Assembly: GCA_036311565.1 (NCBI GenBank)
Contig: JAXJPR010000019.1
Coordinates: forward strand, 1 to 37,560
Length of the DNA: 37,560 bases
Direction: 5' to 3'
Origin: Fimousia sp036311565
Lineage (GTDB): Bacteria; Bacillota; Clostridia; Lachnospirales; Lachnospiraceae
In this document: positions 1 to 7,841 of the stretch, one piece after another
How the letters are laid out: each line of letters opens with the position of its first letter
Position numbering within the stretch: the stretch's first letter is position 1
Program-made: the position numbers and the translations under genes
The notes under the pieces: generated by a model
The model's database searches: none
The model's input: the letters and a program-made list of their open reading frames with translations, nothing else
Told to the model about the DNA's origin: nothing

Positions 1-1
1 G

Positions 2-64
2 GGAGTCCGTGTTCCAACGGAGGAAGAGACCGAGAAAGCACAGGAAATCATAAATGTACAATAA
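2..64 (+). CDS. C-terminal tail of an unidentified protein (partial)
   Basis: An open frame enters from the left edge and ends at a TAA at 62-64. It gives about 20 residues reading GVRVPTEEETEKAQEIINVQ, a charged helical tail. A hairpin with a short T-run follows about 50 bases later, which suits the end of a transcription unit. The fragment is too short for me to assign a family, and the frame is supported only by its openness and the downstream hairpin. Confidence 0.35.
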   Translation, partial: GVRVPTEEETEKAQEIINVQ

Positions 65-114
65 TCTTTCATAAAACAGAGTTCGTGAAAAAATAAAAAA
101 GATATAGGATAAAG

Positions 115-159
115 AGCGGAAATTATAAATGTTATGATCATTGATGATTTTCGCTTTTT
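115..159 (+). terminator. Probable intrinsic terminator after the left-edge gene
   Basis: AGCGGAAAT (115-123) pairs with ATTTTCGCT (147-155) with one G-T wobble, and TTTT follows directly. The loop is long (23 nt) and AU-rich, so the hairpin is weak. Confidence 0.4.
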
Positions 160-247
160 ATATGTATGCTGATACAAAAAAAGTAAGATAACAGGTTAAG
201 TGCAATTGGTAGGAGAATATTGGATACTGTCTTTCGAATACGGATTG

Positions 248-256
248 TGATACAAT
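248..256 (+). promoter_or_regulatory. Possible extended -10 promoter for the broken nim-type gene
   Basis: TGA-TACAAT (248-256) resembles an extended -10 box and lies 36 bases upstream of the ATG at 293. I find no good -35 box at 17 bp, so this rests on the -10 alone. Confidence 0.25.
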
Positions 257-292
257 AAAGAACAATGAACTTGAATTTTATGAGGTGCAGTT

Positions 293-709
293 ATGAAAAG
301 AAAAGATAGGAAAGTAACAGATTCTATATAAAATTAAAGATATTATAAAACGATGTACCTGTTGCCGGATTGGATTTAATGATGATGGAGAGGTGTATAT
401 TATTCCATTAAACTTTGGATATGAAATAAATGATAATGCGTATGTGATTTATTTTCACGGAGCAAAAGAAGGGCGAAAAATTGAGTTAATTCAGAAAAGT
501 ACAATAGCTGGTTTTGAAATTTTCAATGTGTTGTAGGAATGGGAATTATAAATATGGTAACTGCGTTAGATGAAAAGAAGCATGGTCTTTCCTTGATTAT
601 GGAACATAATACAGGAGAGAAAGTGTGGGATTTTAATGAAAAAATGGTTAATGAGACTGCTGTTTTTAAGCTGGAAGTTACACAAATGAGTTGTAAAGAA
701 CATCAATAA
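293..709 (+). pseudogene. NimA-type pyridoxamine-phosphate-oxidase family protein, decayed
   Basis: Three frames together spell a NimA-like flavin-binding protein. The start MKRKDRKVTDSI stops at a TAA. A second frame reads IIKRCTCCRIGFNDDGEVY, then IIPLNFGYE and YFHGAKEGRKIELI, which is the hallmark core of the family, and ends at a TAG near 537. A third frame reads from about GMGIINMVTALDEKKHGL to KLEVTQMSCKEHQ and stops at 709. About 25 residues expected between the second and third pieces, normally the CDYSY-type stretch, are missing. Intact relatives are about 150-160 residues and bind FMN; some are linked to nitroimidazole reduction. With two frameshifts and a deletion the gene cannot make a working protein. 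A ribosome site (GAGGTG) still precedes the ATG. The family call comes from remembered motifs. Confidence 0.75.
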
Positions 710-739
710 CACAAATTTGCATTTTAGGAGGAAGATACA

Positions 740-1231
740 ATGACAACAATTGCAGAAATTATGAAAAATATGATTGCCTATTCCAATGGCAACTTACACG
801 ACATTAATCATTTCATCAAAGTATGGGGATATGCAAAAACAATCGGTGAACTGGAAGGGCTGGATAAAGAAACGCAGTATATCCTTGAAATTGCTGCAAT
901 TATCCATGATATTGCCTGCCCTTTATGCAGAGAAAAATATGGAAATACAAATGGAAAATATCAAGAAGAAGAAGGGAAGATATTGACTGCTGAATTCTTA
1001 AAGGATACTGATCTTACAGAAGAAGAGATTAGCAGAGTGGCATATCTGGTTGGTCATCATCACACCTTCTCTGAAATTGATGGAGAAGATTATCAGATTT
1101 TGATTGAAGCGGATTACCTGGTAAATGCAGATGAAAGCAAATATTCATCTGAGAATATTGAAAATTTTTGTCATAAAATTTTTAAAACGGAAACGGGTAT
1201 TTGTCTGCTGAAATCAATATATGGGGATTGA
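740..1231 (+). CDS. HD-domain phosphohydrolase-like protein
   Basis: A 163-residue soluble protein with the metal-binding pattern of the HD superfamily: His24 in DINHF, the His56-Asp57 pair in IIHDIA, a His106-108 run in VGHHH, and Asp125 in EADYLV. This spacing is that of compact single-domain HD hydrolases acting on nucleotides or other phosphoesters; the substrate cannot be read from sequence. TTAGGAGG lies 7 bases ahead of the ATG, so the start is secure. It stands alone between a dead nim-type gene and a possible gene remnant, so this looks like an accessory patch with turnover. No signal peptide or membrane segment is visible. The HD assignment is firm; any specific role would be a guess. 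Confidence 0.8.
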   Translation: MTTIAEIMKNMIAYSNGNLHDINHFIKVWGYAKTIGELEGLDKETQYILEIAAIIHDIACPLCREKYGNTNGKYQEEEGKILTAEFLKDTDLTEEEISRVAYLVGHHHTFSEIDGEDYQILIEADYLVNADESKYSSENIENFCHKIFKTETGICLLKSIYGD

Positions 1232-1296
1232 TAAAGGTAACAGCTTACATTATCTGAAAGTGTGAAGCACTTTATTTTATAAGAGGAGTGTACATC

Positions 1297-1352
1297 ATGA
1301 GATTTCGGAAGTTCAGGATGTTAGGATGATAATAATGGGTGAATTAGAATAA
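1297..1352 (+). pseudogene. Possible gene remnant with intact ribosome site
   Basis: A good ribosome site (AAGAGGAG, 1281-1288) precedes an ATG at 1297 whose frame closes after ten codons. The overlapping frame from 1299 reads EISEVQDVRMIIMGELE and stops at 1352. A start followed by a frameshift would explain both, but the piece is too small to name and may be chance. Confidence 0.2.
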
Positions 1353-1377
1353 AAAAATCTTTACAATCAAGACAAAT

Positions 1378-1406
1378 AAAAAAGCAGTTTCATCATGAAA
1401 CTGCTT
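1378..1406 (-). terminator. Intrinsic terminator of tRNA-Leu
   Basis: AAGCAGTTTCA (1382-1392) and TGAAACTGCTT (1396-1406) form a perfect 11-bp stem around a 3-nt loop. On the minus strand the hairpin is followed by a run of six T (1383-1378), as expected just downstream of the tRNA gene. Confidence 0.85.
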
Positions 1407-1415
1407 CTTATATGC

Positions 1416-1499
1416 TGCCGCTGGCCGGACTCGAACCGGCACGGGTGGAAGCCCGCTTGATTTTGAGTCAAGTGCGTCTGCCAATTCCGCCACAGCGGC
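1416..1499 (-). tRNA. tRNA-Leu (anticodon CAA)
   Basis: The minus strand folds as an 84-nt class II tRNA. The acceptor arms are GCCGCTG and CAGCGGC with discriminator A. The T-arm contains GGTTCGAGTCC, and there is a long variable arm typical of leucine tRNA. The anticodon stem CTTGA/TCAAG closes the loop CTCAAAA, giving anticodon CAA at 1465-1463, which reads UUG. The 3' CCA is not encoded, so it must be added after transcription. A strong promoter and a terminator flank the gene, so it is a single-gene unit. Confidence 0.97.
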
Positions 1500-1518
1500 G
1501 TTTTTATCACGCTAGATT

Positions 1519-1547
1519 ATAATAGCACCTTTTGTTCCACTTGTCAA
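1519..1547 (-). promoter_or_regulatory. Promoter of tRNA-Leu
   Basis: On the minus strand a consensus TTGACA (1547-1542) is followed after 17 bp by TATTAT (1524-1519), about 20 bases before the tRNA 5' end. This is a near-perfect housekeeping sigma promoter, as expected for a stable RNA. Confidence 0.85.
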
Positions 1548-1565
1548 CAAAAAATTTCATTCTAC

Positions 1566-1594
1566 TAGCCACCTAAGATGAATTATGTTACAAT
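1566..1594 (+). promoter_or_regulatory. Candidate promoter for the zf-HC2 gene and polA
   Basis: An extended -10 (TGT-TACAAT, 1586-1594) has a weak -35 TAGCCA (1566-1571) 17 bp upstream. Transcription would begin near 1601, downstream of the ATG at 1578, which favours the ATG at 1623 as the true start of the next gene. Confidence 0.4.
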
Positions 1595-1622
1595 AGTACC
1601 AGCAAAGAAAGGGAAGAATCAG

Positions 1623-2024
1623 ATGGAATGTTTTGAAGTGGATACCAAATTAATTTCATATTTAGATTACAGTTTAGATGATGATGAATTGCAGGCATTT
1701 TTAAACCACATTGAGACATGCCAGTCGTGTCGTGAAGAAGTGGAGCTATTTTTTATTCTTATGGAAGGTCTGAACCAGATGAATGAAGAGGAAATCAAGA
1801 TTGCTGATTTTCATGCTGCTTTTCAGGAAAAAAGAAAGCAACAGTTGGAGAATGTGGTTCAGAAGAAAAAGATTCGCAGAATTACGGATAGGATTGTCTT
1901 GATTTTTGTTTTTTTTGTGGTATTTGTTGGATTTTTATATGGATTTTTCCATATTTACAAATATCATACGCAATATATTGCGCAGGAGGACGTAAGATAT
2001 GAGCAACAAATTAGTATTGATTGA
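1623..2024 (+). CDS. Zinc-finger (zf-HC2-like) single-pass membrane protein
   Basis: A 133-residue protein from the ATG at 1623, which has AAAGGGA about 9 bases upstream; an in-frame ATG at 1578 would add 15 residues but lies ahead of the likely transcription start. The N-terminal part carries His29-x3-Cys33-x2-Cys36 (HIETCQSC), the signature of the putative zinc-finger domain found in anti-sigma factors. A charged, helical linker follows, then one hydrophobic segment at about 91-109 (IVLIFVFFVVFVGFLYGFF), and a short polar tail. Topology is probably a cytoplasmic N-terminus with a short outside tail. Its last 26 bases overlap the start of polA, so the two are translationally linked. No sigma factor gene is adjacent, so an anti-sigma role is only suggested by the domain. 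Confidence 0.7.
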   Translation: MECFEVDTKLISYLDYSLDDDELQAFLNHIETCQSCREEVELFFILMEGLNQMNEEEIKIADFHAAFQEKRKQQLENVVQKKKIRRITDRIVLIFVFFVVFVGFLYGFFHIYKYHTQYIAQEDVRYEQQISID

Positions 2025-4638
2025 TGGACATAGTATTTTGAATCGTGCATTTTATGGACTGCCAGATTTGACCAACAGTGAGGGAAGACATACCAATGCA
2101 GTACTTGGATTTCTAAATATTATGTTTCGTTTTTTAGAAGAAGAAGCAGCAACACACTTACTCGTCGCATTTGATTTAAAAGCACCTACGTTTCGACATA
2201 AAATGTTCGATGCGTATAAAGGAACGAGAAAGCCGATGCCCGCAGAGCTGCATGAGCAGGTACCTCTGATGAAGGAAGTATTGTCTGCGCTGAATATTCC
2301 CATTATGGAAAAAGAAGGATATGAAGCGGATGACATTTTGGGAACATTATCAAGACAGGCAGAGGCAGCAGGATATGAAGTGAGTATTATTTCTGGAGAC
2401 AGAGATTTATTGCAGCTGGCCACGGATCATGTGCAGATTCGTATTCCTAAGACGAAAATGTCAGGAACCATTGTAGAAAACTATTATGCAGCAGATGTTT
2501 TGGAAAAATATCAGGTAACACCGATAGAATTTATTGATCTGAAAGGATTGATGGGAGATACGGCCGATAACATTCCAGGGGTACCAGGAATCGGAGAAAA
2601 GACTGCCACAAAAATAATTACTCAGTATCATTCTATTGAAAATGCCTTTGAACATATTGAAGAAGTGAAACCGAAACGGGCACAGACGAATTTGAAAGAA
2701 TATTATGATCAGGCCATCTTGAGCAAGGAGCTGGCGACGATCAAAACCGATTGTGTTTTGGAATTTTCATTCGAAGATGCAGTATTGAACGATATTTATA
2801 CAGAAGAAGCCTTTTTATTATTGAAAAAACTAGAATTTAAGTCTATTCTGAAACGATTCGACGGAATCGAAGAGCCAGAGCCAATTCAGTGTAAATTTCG
2901 TATGGTTTCTGATTTTAATGAAGCAGAAGCTATTTTTACAGAGGCCGAACAGGCATCCTGTGTCGGACTTCATTTTGTAGAAGAACAACAAAAGATGTTG
3001 GGTTGTGCACTTTATTATAAGAAAGAAGAATCAGTATTTATCCGGGCAGAAGGTTTTTTGACTCCTCAGTATTTATATAGTAAGTTAAATCATTTATATG
3101 AACAGGTTGCCTGCGTTTCTACTTTGGATTTAAAGAAAGTGTTATTTTATTTAGATCTTACAGAAGAAACGAAAAGTATTTTTGATTGTAAAGTGGCAGC
3201 GTATTTATTAAATCCGATGAAGGATACGTATCAGTATGAAGATCTTGCAAGAGATTATTTAGAATTGCTGCTTCCATCCAGAACAGAACTTTTAAAGAAG
3301 CTGACATGGGAAGAAGCACTTGAACAGGAAGAAGAAAAAGCATTAAAAGTTATTGGATATGAAGCAATCGTTGCTGCAAAGGCAGTAGAACCACTGATGG
3401 GTGCATTAAAGAAACAAAAGATGGATGGATTGTATGAAGAGATTGAACTTCCGACCATCTTTGCTCTGGCAGATATGCAAAAGAGAGGCATTCGTGTCGA
3501 AAAAGAAGCTTTAAAAGAGTATGGCGATCAGTTAGTGGATAAAATTGCTGATTTAGAACAGTCTATTTATGCAGAAGCAGGGGAAGTTTTTAATATTAAT
3601 TCTCCTAAACAGCTGGGAGTTGTATTATTTGAGCATATGGGATTAAAAGGCGGTAAAAAGACAAAGACGGGATATTCTACCAGTGTGGATGTGTTAGAAA
3701 AGTTGACAGGGAAGTATCCAATTACAGCTATGGTATTAGAATATCGTCATTTGACCAAGCTAAAATCTACCTATGCAGATGGCCTCTATACCTTTATACA
3801 GGATGATGGGCGCATTCATGGTACATTTAATCAGACCATTACTGCAACTGGACGAATTAGCAGTACAGACCCAAATCTTCAAAACATACCGGTACGTATG
3901 CCACTGGGACGGGCAATTCGAAAAGTATTTGTACCAGAAGATGGATTTGTCTTTGTGGATGCAGATTATAGTCAGATTGAATTAAGGGTACTGGCACATT
4001 TGTCAGAAGATGAGGCACTAATAAAAGCATATCAGGATCATCAGGATATTCATGCATCTACAGCCTCTGAAGTATTTGATGTTCCTATTGAGGAAGTATC
4101 TTCTAATCAAAGAAGAGATGCAAAAGCGGTCAACTTTGGAATTGTGTATGGAATCAGTGCGTTTGGATTGAGCCAGGATTTGAATATAACAAGAAAACAG
4201 GCGCAGGAATATATCGATAAGTATTTTGCTACTTATCCAGGAGTAAAAAATTTCCTGGATCAGACAGTGGAGAAGGCAAAAGAAGATGGATTTGTGGAAA
4301 CGATGTTCCATCGTATTCGTCCAGTACCAGAATTAAAATCCAGTAATTTTATGCAGAGAAATTTTGGAGAAAGAGTTGCCATGAATTCACCAATTCAGGG
4401 AACGGCTGCAGATATTATTAAAATTGCCATGGTAAAAGTAAATATACGGATGAAAAAGGAAAATATGAAATCAAGATTGATTCTACAGATTCACGATGAG
4501 CTTTTGATTGAGGCAAGTAAAGACGAAGTAGAAACAGTAAAAGCGATATTAACAGAAGAAATGATGGCAGCTGCCAGCCTTGCTGTTCCATTAGAAATTG
4601 ATATTAATACTGGAAACAGTTGGTATGAAGCGAAATAG
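1999..4638 (+). CDS. polA: DNA polymerase I
   Basis: An 879-residue family A polymerase for Okazaki-fragment processing and repair synthesis. Residues 1 to about 290 are the 5'-3' flap exonuclease, starting MSNKLVLIDGHSILNRAFYG with the acidic EADDILG and ISGDRDLLQL motifs. The middle third is a 3'-5' exonuclease-like fold in which the usual Asp-x-Glu metal pair is absent (VGLHFVEEQ stands there), so proofreading is probably lost, as in several Firmicute Pol I enzymes. The C-terminal polymerase domain has motif A (DYSQIELR, Asp656), motif B (RRDAKAVNFGIVYG) and motif C (HDE, Asp833). The AGGAGG-like site GCAGGAGGACG sits ahead of the ATG, inside the previous gene. coaE follows after 10 bases. 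Confidence 0.97.
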   Translation: MSNKLVLIDGHSILNRAFYGLPDLTNSEGRHTNAVLGFLNIMFRFLEEEAATHLLVAFDLKAPTFRHKMFDAYKGTRKPMPAELHEQVPLMKEVLSALNIPIMEKEGYEADDILGTLSRQAEAAGYEVSIISGDRDLLQLATDHVQIRIPKTKMSGTIVENYYAADVLEKYQVTPIEFIDLKGLMGDTADNIPGVPGIGEKTATKIITQYHSIENAFEHIEEVKPKRAQTNLKEYYDQAILSKELATIKTDCVLEFSFEDAVLNDIYTEEAFLLLKKLEFKSILKRFDGIEEPEPIQCKFRMVSDFNEAEAIFTEAEQASCVGLHFVEEQQKMLGCALYYKKEESVFIRAEGFLTPQYLYSKLNHLYEQVACVSTLDLKKVLFYLDLTEETKSIFDCKVAAYLLNPMKDTYQYEDLARDYLELLLPSRTELLKKLTWEEALEQEEEKALKVIGYEAIVAAKAVEPLMGALKKQKMDGLYEEIELPTIFALADMQKRGIRVEKEALKEYGDQLVDKIADLEQSIYAEAGEVFNINSPKQLGVVLFEHMGLKGGKKTKTGYSTSVDVLEKLTGKYPITAMVLEYRHLTKLKSTYADGLYTFIQDDGRIHGTFNQTITATGRISSTDPNLQNIPVRMPLGRAIRKVFVPEDGFVFVDADYSQIELRVLAHLSEDEALIKAYQDHQDIHASTASEVFDVPIEEVSSNQRRDAKAVNFGIVYGISAFGLSQDLNITRKQAQEYIDKYFATYPGVKNFLDQTVEKAKEDGFVETMFHRIRPVPELKSSNFMQRNFGERVAMNSPIQGTAADIIKIAMVKVNIRMKKENMKSRLILQIHDELLIEASKDEVETVKAILTEEMMAAASLAVPLEIDINTGNSWYEAK

Positions 4639-4648
4639 GTGGACAGAG

Positions 4649-5236
4649 ATGAAAGTAATTGGAATTACCGGCGGTGTCGGCTCAGGAAAAAGTGTAATTT
4701 TATCAATTTTAAAAGAAGAATATGGTGCGGAAACCATTTTAGCAGATTTGGTGGCTCATGATTTAATGGAACCGGGAGCAAAAAGTTATGTAGAGATTGT
4801 GGAAAATTTTGGAAGCAATATTTTGAAAGAAGATGGAAGTATCGATCGTCAGAAGCTGGGCAGCATCGTATTCGGGGATAAAGAAAAATTAGAACAATTA
4901 AATAGTATTACTCATCCGAATGTAAAAGAAGAGATTAAACACCGGATTACACGTATCAAAGAAAAGGGAGAAGTTTCGATGATCGTATTAGAAGCAGCGC
5001 TTCTCATCGAAAGTGGATATCAGGATGTTTATGACGAATTATGGTATATTTATGTAAATCAGGAAACCAGATATGAACGTTTGTGCAAAGGCCGAGGATA
5101 TACAAAAGAAAAGACAGATTCTATTATGAAAAATCAACTTTCTGAGGAAGAATTTCGTGAACATGCCCACTTTGTTATTGATAATTCCTATGATATTGCG
5201 AACACAAAGGAACAAATTCAGAAGATTTTGATGTAG
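4649..5236 (+). CDS. coaE: Dephospho-CoA kinase
   Basis: A 195-residue P-loop kinase that phosphorylates the 3'-hydroxyl of dephospho-CoA, the last step of coenzyme A synthesis. The Walker A motif GITGGVGSGKS is at residues 5-15, followed by the family's ADLVAHDLMEPG and the HP-containing SITHPNVKEEI stretches. The start is taken at the ATG at 4649 because AGGTGGA lies just upstream and the P-loop then falls at the usual place; the longer frame from 4598 runs inside polA. The polA-coaE pairing is common in Firmicutes and suggests one transcript. Confidence 0.95.
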   Translation: MKVIGITGGVGSGKSVILSILKEEYGAETILADLVAHDLMEPGAKSYVEIVENFGSNILKEDGSIDRQKLGSIVFGDKEKLEQLNSITHPNVKEEIKHRITRIKEKGEVSMIVLEAALLIESGYQDVYDELWYIYVNQETRYERLCKGRGYTKEKTDSIMKNQLSEEEFREHAHFVIDNSYDIANTKEQIQKILM

Positions 5237-5262
5237 AACTATTTAAAAGCATGTGATATAAT
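5234..5262 (+). promoter_or_regulatory. Candidate promoter for the WalJ-like gene
   Basis: A perfect TATAAT (5257-5262) lies 32 bases ahead of the ATG at 5295, preceded by a TGTGA sequence. The -35 region at 17 bp (TAGAAC) is poor, so the -10 carries the call. Confidence 0.45.
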
Positions 5263-5294
5263 GGCAAATAGCATTTGTAAAGGAATGAGAGAGT

Positions 5295-6122
5295 ATGAAA
5301 TTGACCAGTATAGCCAGTGGAAGCAGTGGAAACTGTATCTACGTTGGCAGTAATGAGGCCAATATTCTTGTTGATGCAGGAATCAGTGGAAAGAAAATTG
5401 AAAATGGACTAAAAGAATTATCCGTAGATCCAAAGAAACTGGATGGAATTTTAGTGACCCATGAGCATATTGACCATATTGCTGGACTGGGTGTTATGGC
5501 CAGAAGATATCATCTGCCTCTTTACATGACTGAAAAGACGGCAGAGGCGGTTTTGCAGACAAAATCCGTTGGGAAAATTGATACAGAATTATTTCAGACG
5601 ATTTCACCCAATCGACCCTTTCGGATCAATGATCTTACGGTAGATGCCACATCCATTTGGCATGATGCAGCTGATCCTGTTTGTTATTCTTTTGAAAGCA
5701 GTGGTGTAAAAGCATCTGTGGCAACCGATTTGGGGAATTACCACGAAGGGATTGTTGAAAAATTGAAGGATTCAGACATATTGTTTGTAGAGGCAAATCA
5801 TGATATTAATATGCTTCAGGTTGGCCCATATCCTTATTATTTAAAACAGCGTATTTTAAGCAATCAGGGACACTTATCAAATGAACGCTCCGGACAGCTT
5901 TTATGCGATATCTTTTCGAAAAATACCAGAGAAGTTTTTCTCGGGCATTTAAGCAAAGATAATAATTATTCTGAATTGGCATATGAAACCGTTAAATTGT
6001 CATTAATGGAACAGGGAATCGTGTCAGAAGAATATTGTTTTAATATGCAGGTGGCGAAACGGGATACGGTTTCTAAGCTGGCAGTGGTAAATAATTGTAT
6101 AACGTCACTAGTTGGGGTATGA
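5295..6122 (+). CDS. Metallo-beta-lactamase-fold hydrolase, WalJ/YycJ type
   Basis: A 275-residue metallo-hydrolase. It opens with KLTSIASGSSGNCIYV, the N-terminal signature of the YycJ/WalJ group, and carries the zinc motif HEHIDH with His56, His58, Asp60 and His61. Further ligands are plausible in ATDLGNYH, EANHD and GHLSKDNN. In Bacillus the relative lies in the walRK operon and is linked to DNA repair and replication-coupled processes, with 5'-3' exonuclease activity reported for the family. Here it follows polA-coaE instead, with its own candidate promoter and GAGAG upstream of the ATG. Full length and no membrane segment. The group assignment is by remembered motifs. Confidence 0.85.
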   Translation: MKLTSIASGSSGNCIYVGSNEANILVDAGISGKKIENGLKELSVDPKKLDGILVTHEHIDHIAGLGVMARRYHLPLYMTEKTAEAVLQTKSVGKIDTELFQTISPNRPFRINDLTVDATSIWHDAADPVCYSFESSGVKASVATDLGNYHEGIVEKLKDSDILFVEANHDINMLQVGPYPYYLKQRILSNQGHLSNERSGQLLCDIFSKNTREVFLGHLSKDNNYSELAYETVKLSLMEQGIVSEEYCFNMQVAKRDTVSKLAVVNNCITSLVGV

Positions 6123-6123
6123 T
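6095..6123 (+). promoter_or_regulatory. Candidate promoter for the ACT/DUF711 pair
   Basis: TTGTAT (6095-6100) and TATGAT (6118-6123) are separated by 17 bp. They overlap the end of the upstream gene and lie 28 bases before the ATG at 6151. Confidence 0.4.
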
Positions 6124-6150
6124 TTTAACAGTGCATTTAGGAGGATAAGC

Positions 6151-6423
6151 ATGAAAAAAACAGTAATTACAGTAGTTGGAAAAGACAGTGTGGGAATTAT
6201 TGCAAAAGTATGTACATATTTAGCAAATAACAACATTAATATCTTAGATATTTCCCAGACAATCGTAGGTGGATATTTTAATATGATGATGATTGTAGAT
6301 ATCAATGAATCCCAAAAGACAGTTTCTGATATTTCAAATGAATTAGGACAGATCGGGGAAGAAATCGGCGTACTGATCCAGGCTCAGAACGAAGACATTT
6401 TCAACACCATGCACAGAATTTAA
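6151..6423 (+). CDS. ACT-domain protein (UPF0237 family)
   Basis: A 90-residue protein made of a single ACT domain, a small-molecule-binding fold usually used for amino-acid sensing. MKKTVITVVGKDSVGIIAKV is the classic first strand-helix, followed by NINILDISQTIV and a second strand around YFNMMMIVDI. The ATG at 6151 is chosen over an upstream in-frame ATG at 6112 because TTAGGAGG precedes it and the ACT fold then begins at residue 1. It is followed after 15 bases by the DUF711 gene, a pairing conserved across many Firmicutes and archaea, so it likely acts as the regulatory or partner subunit of that protein. The ligand is unknown. Confidence 0.9.
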   Translation: MKKTVITVVGKDSVGIIAKVCTYLANNNINILDISQTIVGGYFNMMMIVDINESQKTVSDISNELGQIGEEIGVLIQAQNEDIFNTMHRI

Positions 6424-6438
6424 CCCGGAGGTAGTTAT

Positions 6439-7803
6439 ATGATTAATATAAATGAAGTAATCGAAACGAATAAGATGATCGCTGAGATGAACCTGGATGT
6501 AAGAACGATTACATTAGGAATCAGTTTATTAGACTGTGCAGCATCAACATTAGAAGAAGTAAAAGAGAACATTTATCATAAAATTACAACAACGGCAAAA
6601 GATTTAGTAAAAACTGGACAGGACATTGAACATGAATATGGAATTCCAATTGTAAATAAGCGAATTTCCATTACACCAATTGCGTTAGTAGGTGGACCTG
6701 TATGTAAAACACCTCAGGATTTTGTAGAAATTGCAAAAGTTCTTGATAAGGCTGCAAAAGAAGTAGGTGTGAACTTTATTGGTGGTTATTCTGCATTAGT
6801 AAACAAAGGAATGACGAATGCAGACCGCCTTTTGATTGAATCTATTCCAGAAGCATTAGCAGTAACAGAACGTGTATGTAGTTCTGTGAATGTTGGATCT
6901 ACAAAAACTGGAATTAACATGGATGCAGTAAAATTAATTGGTGAAAAGATTAAAGAAACTGCAGAATTAACAAAAGACAATGACAGCTTAGGCTGTGCAA
7001 AATTCGTAGTATTTACCAATGCACCAGATGACAACCCATTTATGGCTGGAGCATTCCACGGGGTAACAGAAGCAGATAAGATTATTAACGTGGGAGTAAG
7101 TGGACCGGGAGTTGTAAAACGTGCCATTGAAAAAGTACGCGGGGAAAGTTTTGAGGTTCTTTGTGAGACGATTAAGAAAACAGCATTTAAAGTTACTCGT
7201 GTGGGACAATTAGTTGCAAAAGAGGCATCCAGACGTTTGGATATTCCATTTGGGATTATTGACTTATCTTTAGCGCCAACACCAGCAATTGGTGACAGCG
7301 TTGGAGAAATCTTAGAAGAAATTGGTCTGGAATATGCAGGAGCACCAGGAACAACAGCTGCATTGGCATTATTAAATGATCAGGTGAAAAAAGGCGGTGT
7401 TATGGCATCTTCTTATGTAGGGGGATTAAGTGGAGCATTTATCCCTGTCAGCGAAGATCAAAGAATGATCGATGCGGTAAATGCTGGAGCTTTGACATTA
7501 GAAAAATTAGAAGCCATGACATGTGTATGTTCGGTAGGCCTTGATATGATTGCAATTCCTGGAAATACCAGTGCTGCAACTATTTCCGGTATGATCGCGG
7601 ATGAAATGGCACTCGGTATGATCAACCAGAAAACAACAGCTGTGCGTGTAATTCCGGCAGTTGGAAAAGATGTTGGAGATGTAGTTGAATTTGGAGGGCT
7701 TCTTGGATATGCTCCAATTATGCCTGTTAATAAATTCTCTTGTGAAGCATTTATTAACCGAGGTGGTAATATTCCTGCACCAATTCACAGCTTTAAAAAT
7801 TAA
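6439..7803 (+). CDS. DUF711/PFL-like family protein (UPF0210)
   Basis: A 454-residue soluble protein. It starts MININEVIETNKMIAEMNLD and has long Gly/Ala/Ser-rich stretches such as GVNFIGGYSALVNKG, VGVSGPGVVKRAI and SSYVGGLSGAFIPVSEDQ, which mark the UPF0210 family. Structures of relatives place the family near the glycyl-radical (pyruvate formate-lyase-like) fold, but there is no glycyl-radical motif here, and the biochemical role is not established. ACCCGGAGG is placed correctly before the ATG. Its partner is the ACT protein immediately upstream. Length is typical for the family. Assignment firm, function unknown. Confidence 0.9.
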   Translation: MININEVIETNKMIAEMNLDVRTITLGISLLDCAASTLEEVKENIYHKITTTAKDLVKTGQDIEHEYGIPIVNKRISITPIALVGGPVCKTPQDFVEIAKVLDKAAKEVGVNFIGGYSALVNKGMTNADRLLIESIPEALAVTERVCSSVNVGSTKTGINMDAVKLIGEKIKETAELTKDNDSLGCAKFVVFTNAPDDNPFMAGAFHGVTEADKIINVGVSGPGVVKRAIEKVRGESFEVLCETIKKTAFKVTRVGQLVAKEASRRLDIPFGIIDLSLAPTPAIGDSVGEILEEIGLEYAGAPGTTAALALLNDQVKKGGVMASSYVGGLSGAFIPVSEDQRMIDAVNAGALTLEKLEAMTCVCSVGLDMIAIPGNTSAATISGMIADEMALGMINQKTTAVRVIPAVGKDVGDVVEFGGLLGYAPIMPVNKFSCEAFINRGGNIPAPIHSFKN

Positions 7804-7841
7804 AATCATGATTGGGATGAAGTAAGAAAGGAAATATAAAA

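Noticed and set aside
7804..7841. A T-box leader for tyrS
   Set aside because: Only 38 bases separate the upstream stop from tyrS, and there is no T-box core sequence or terminator.
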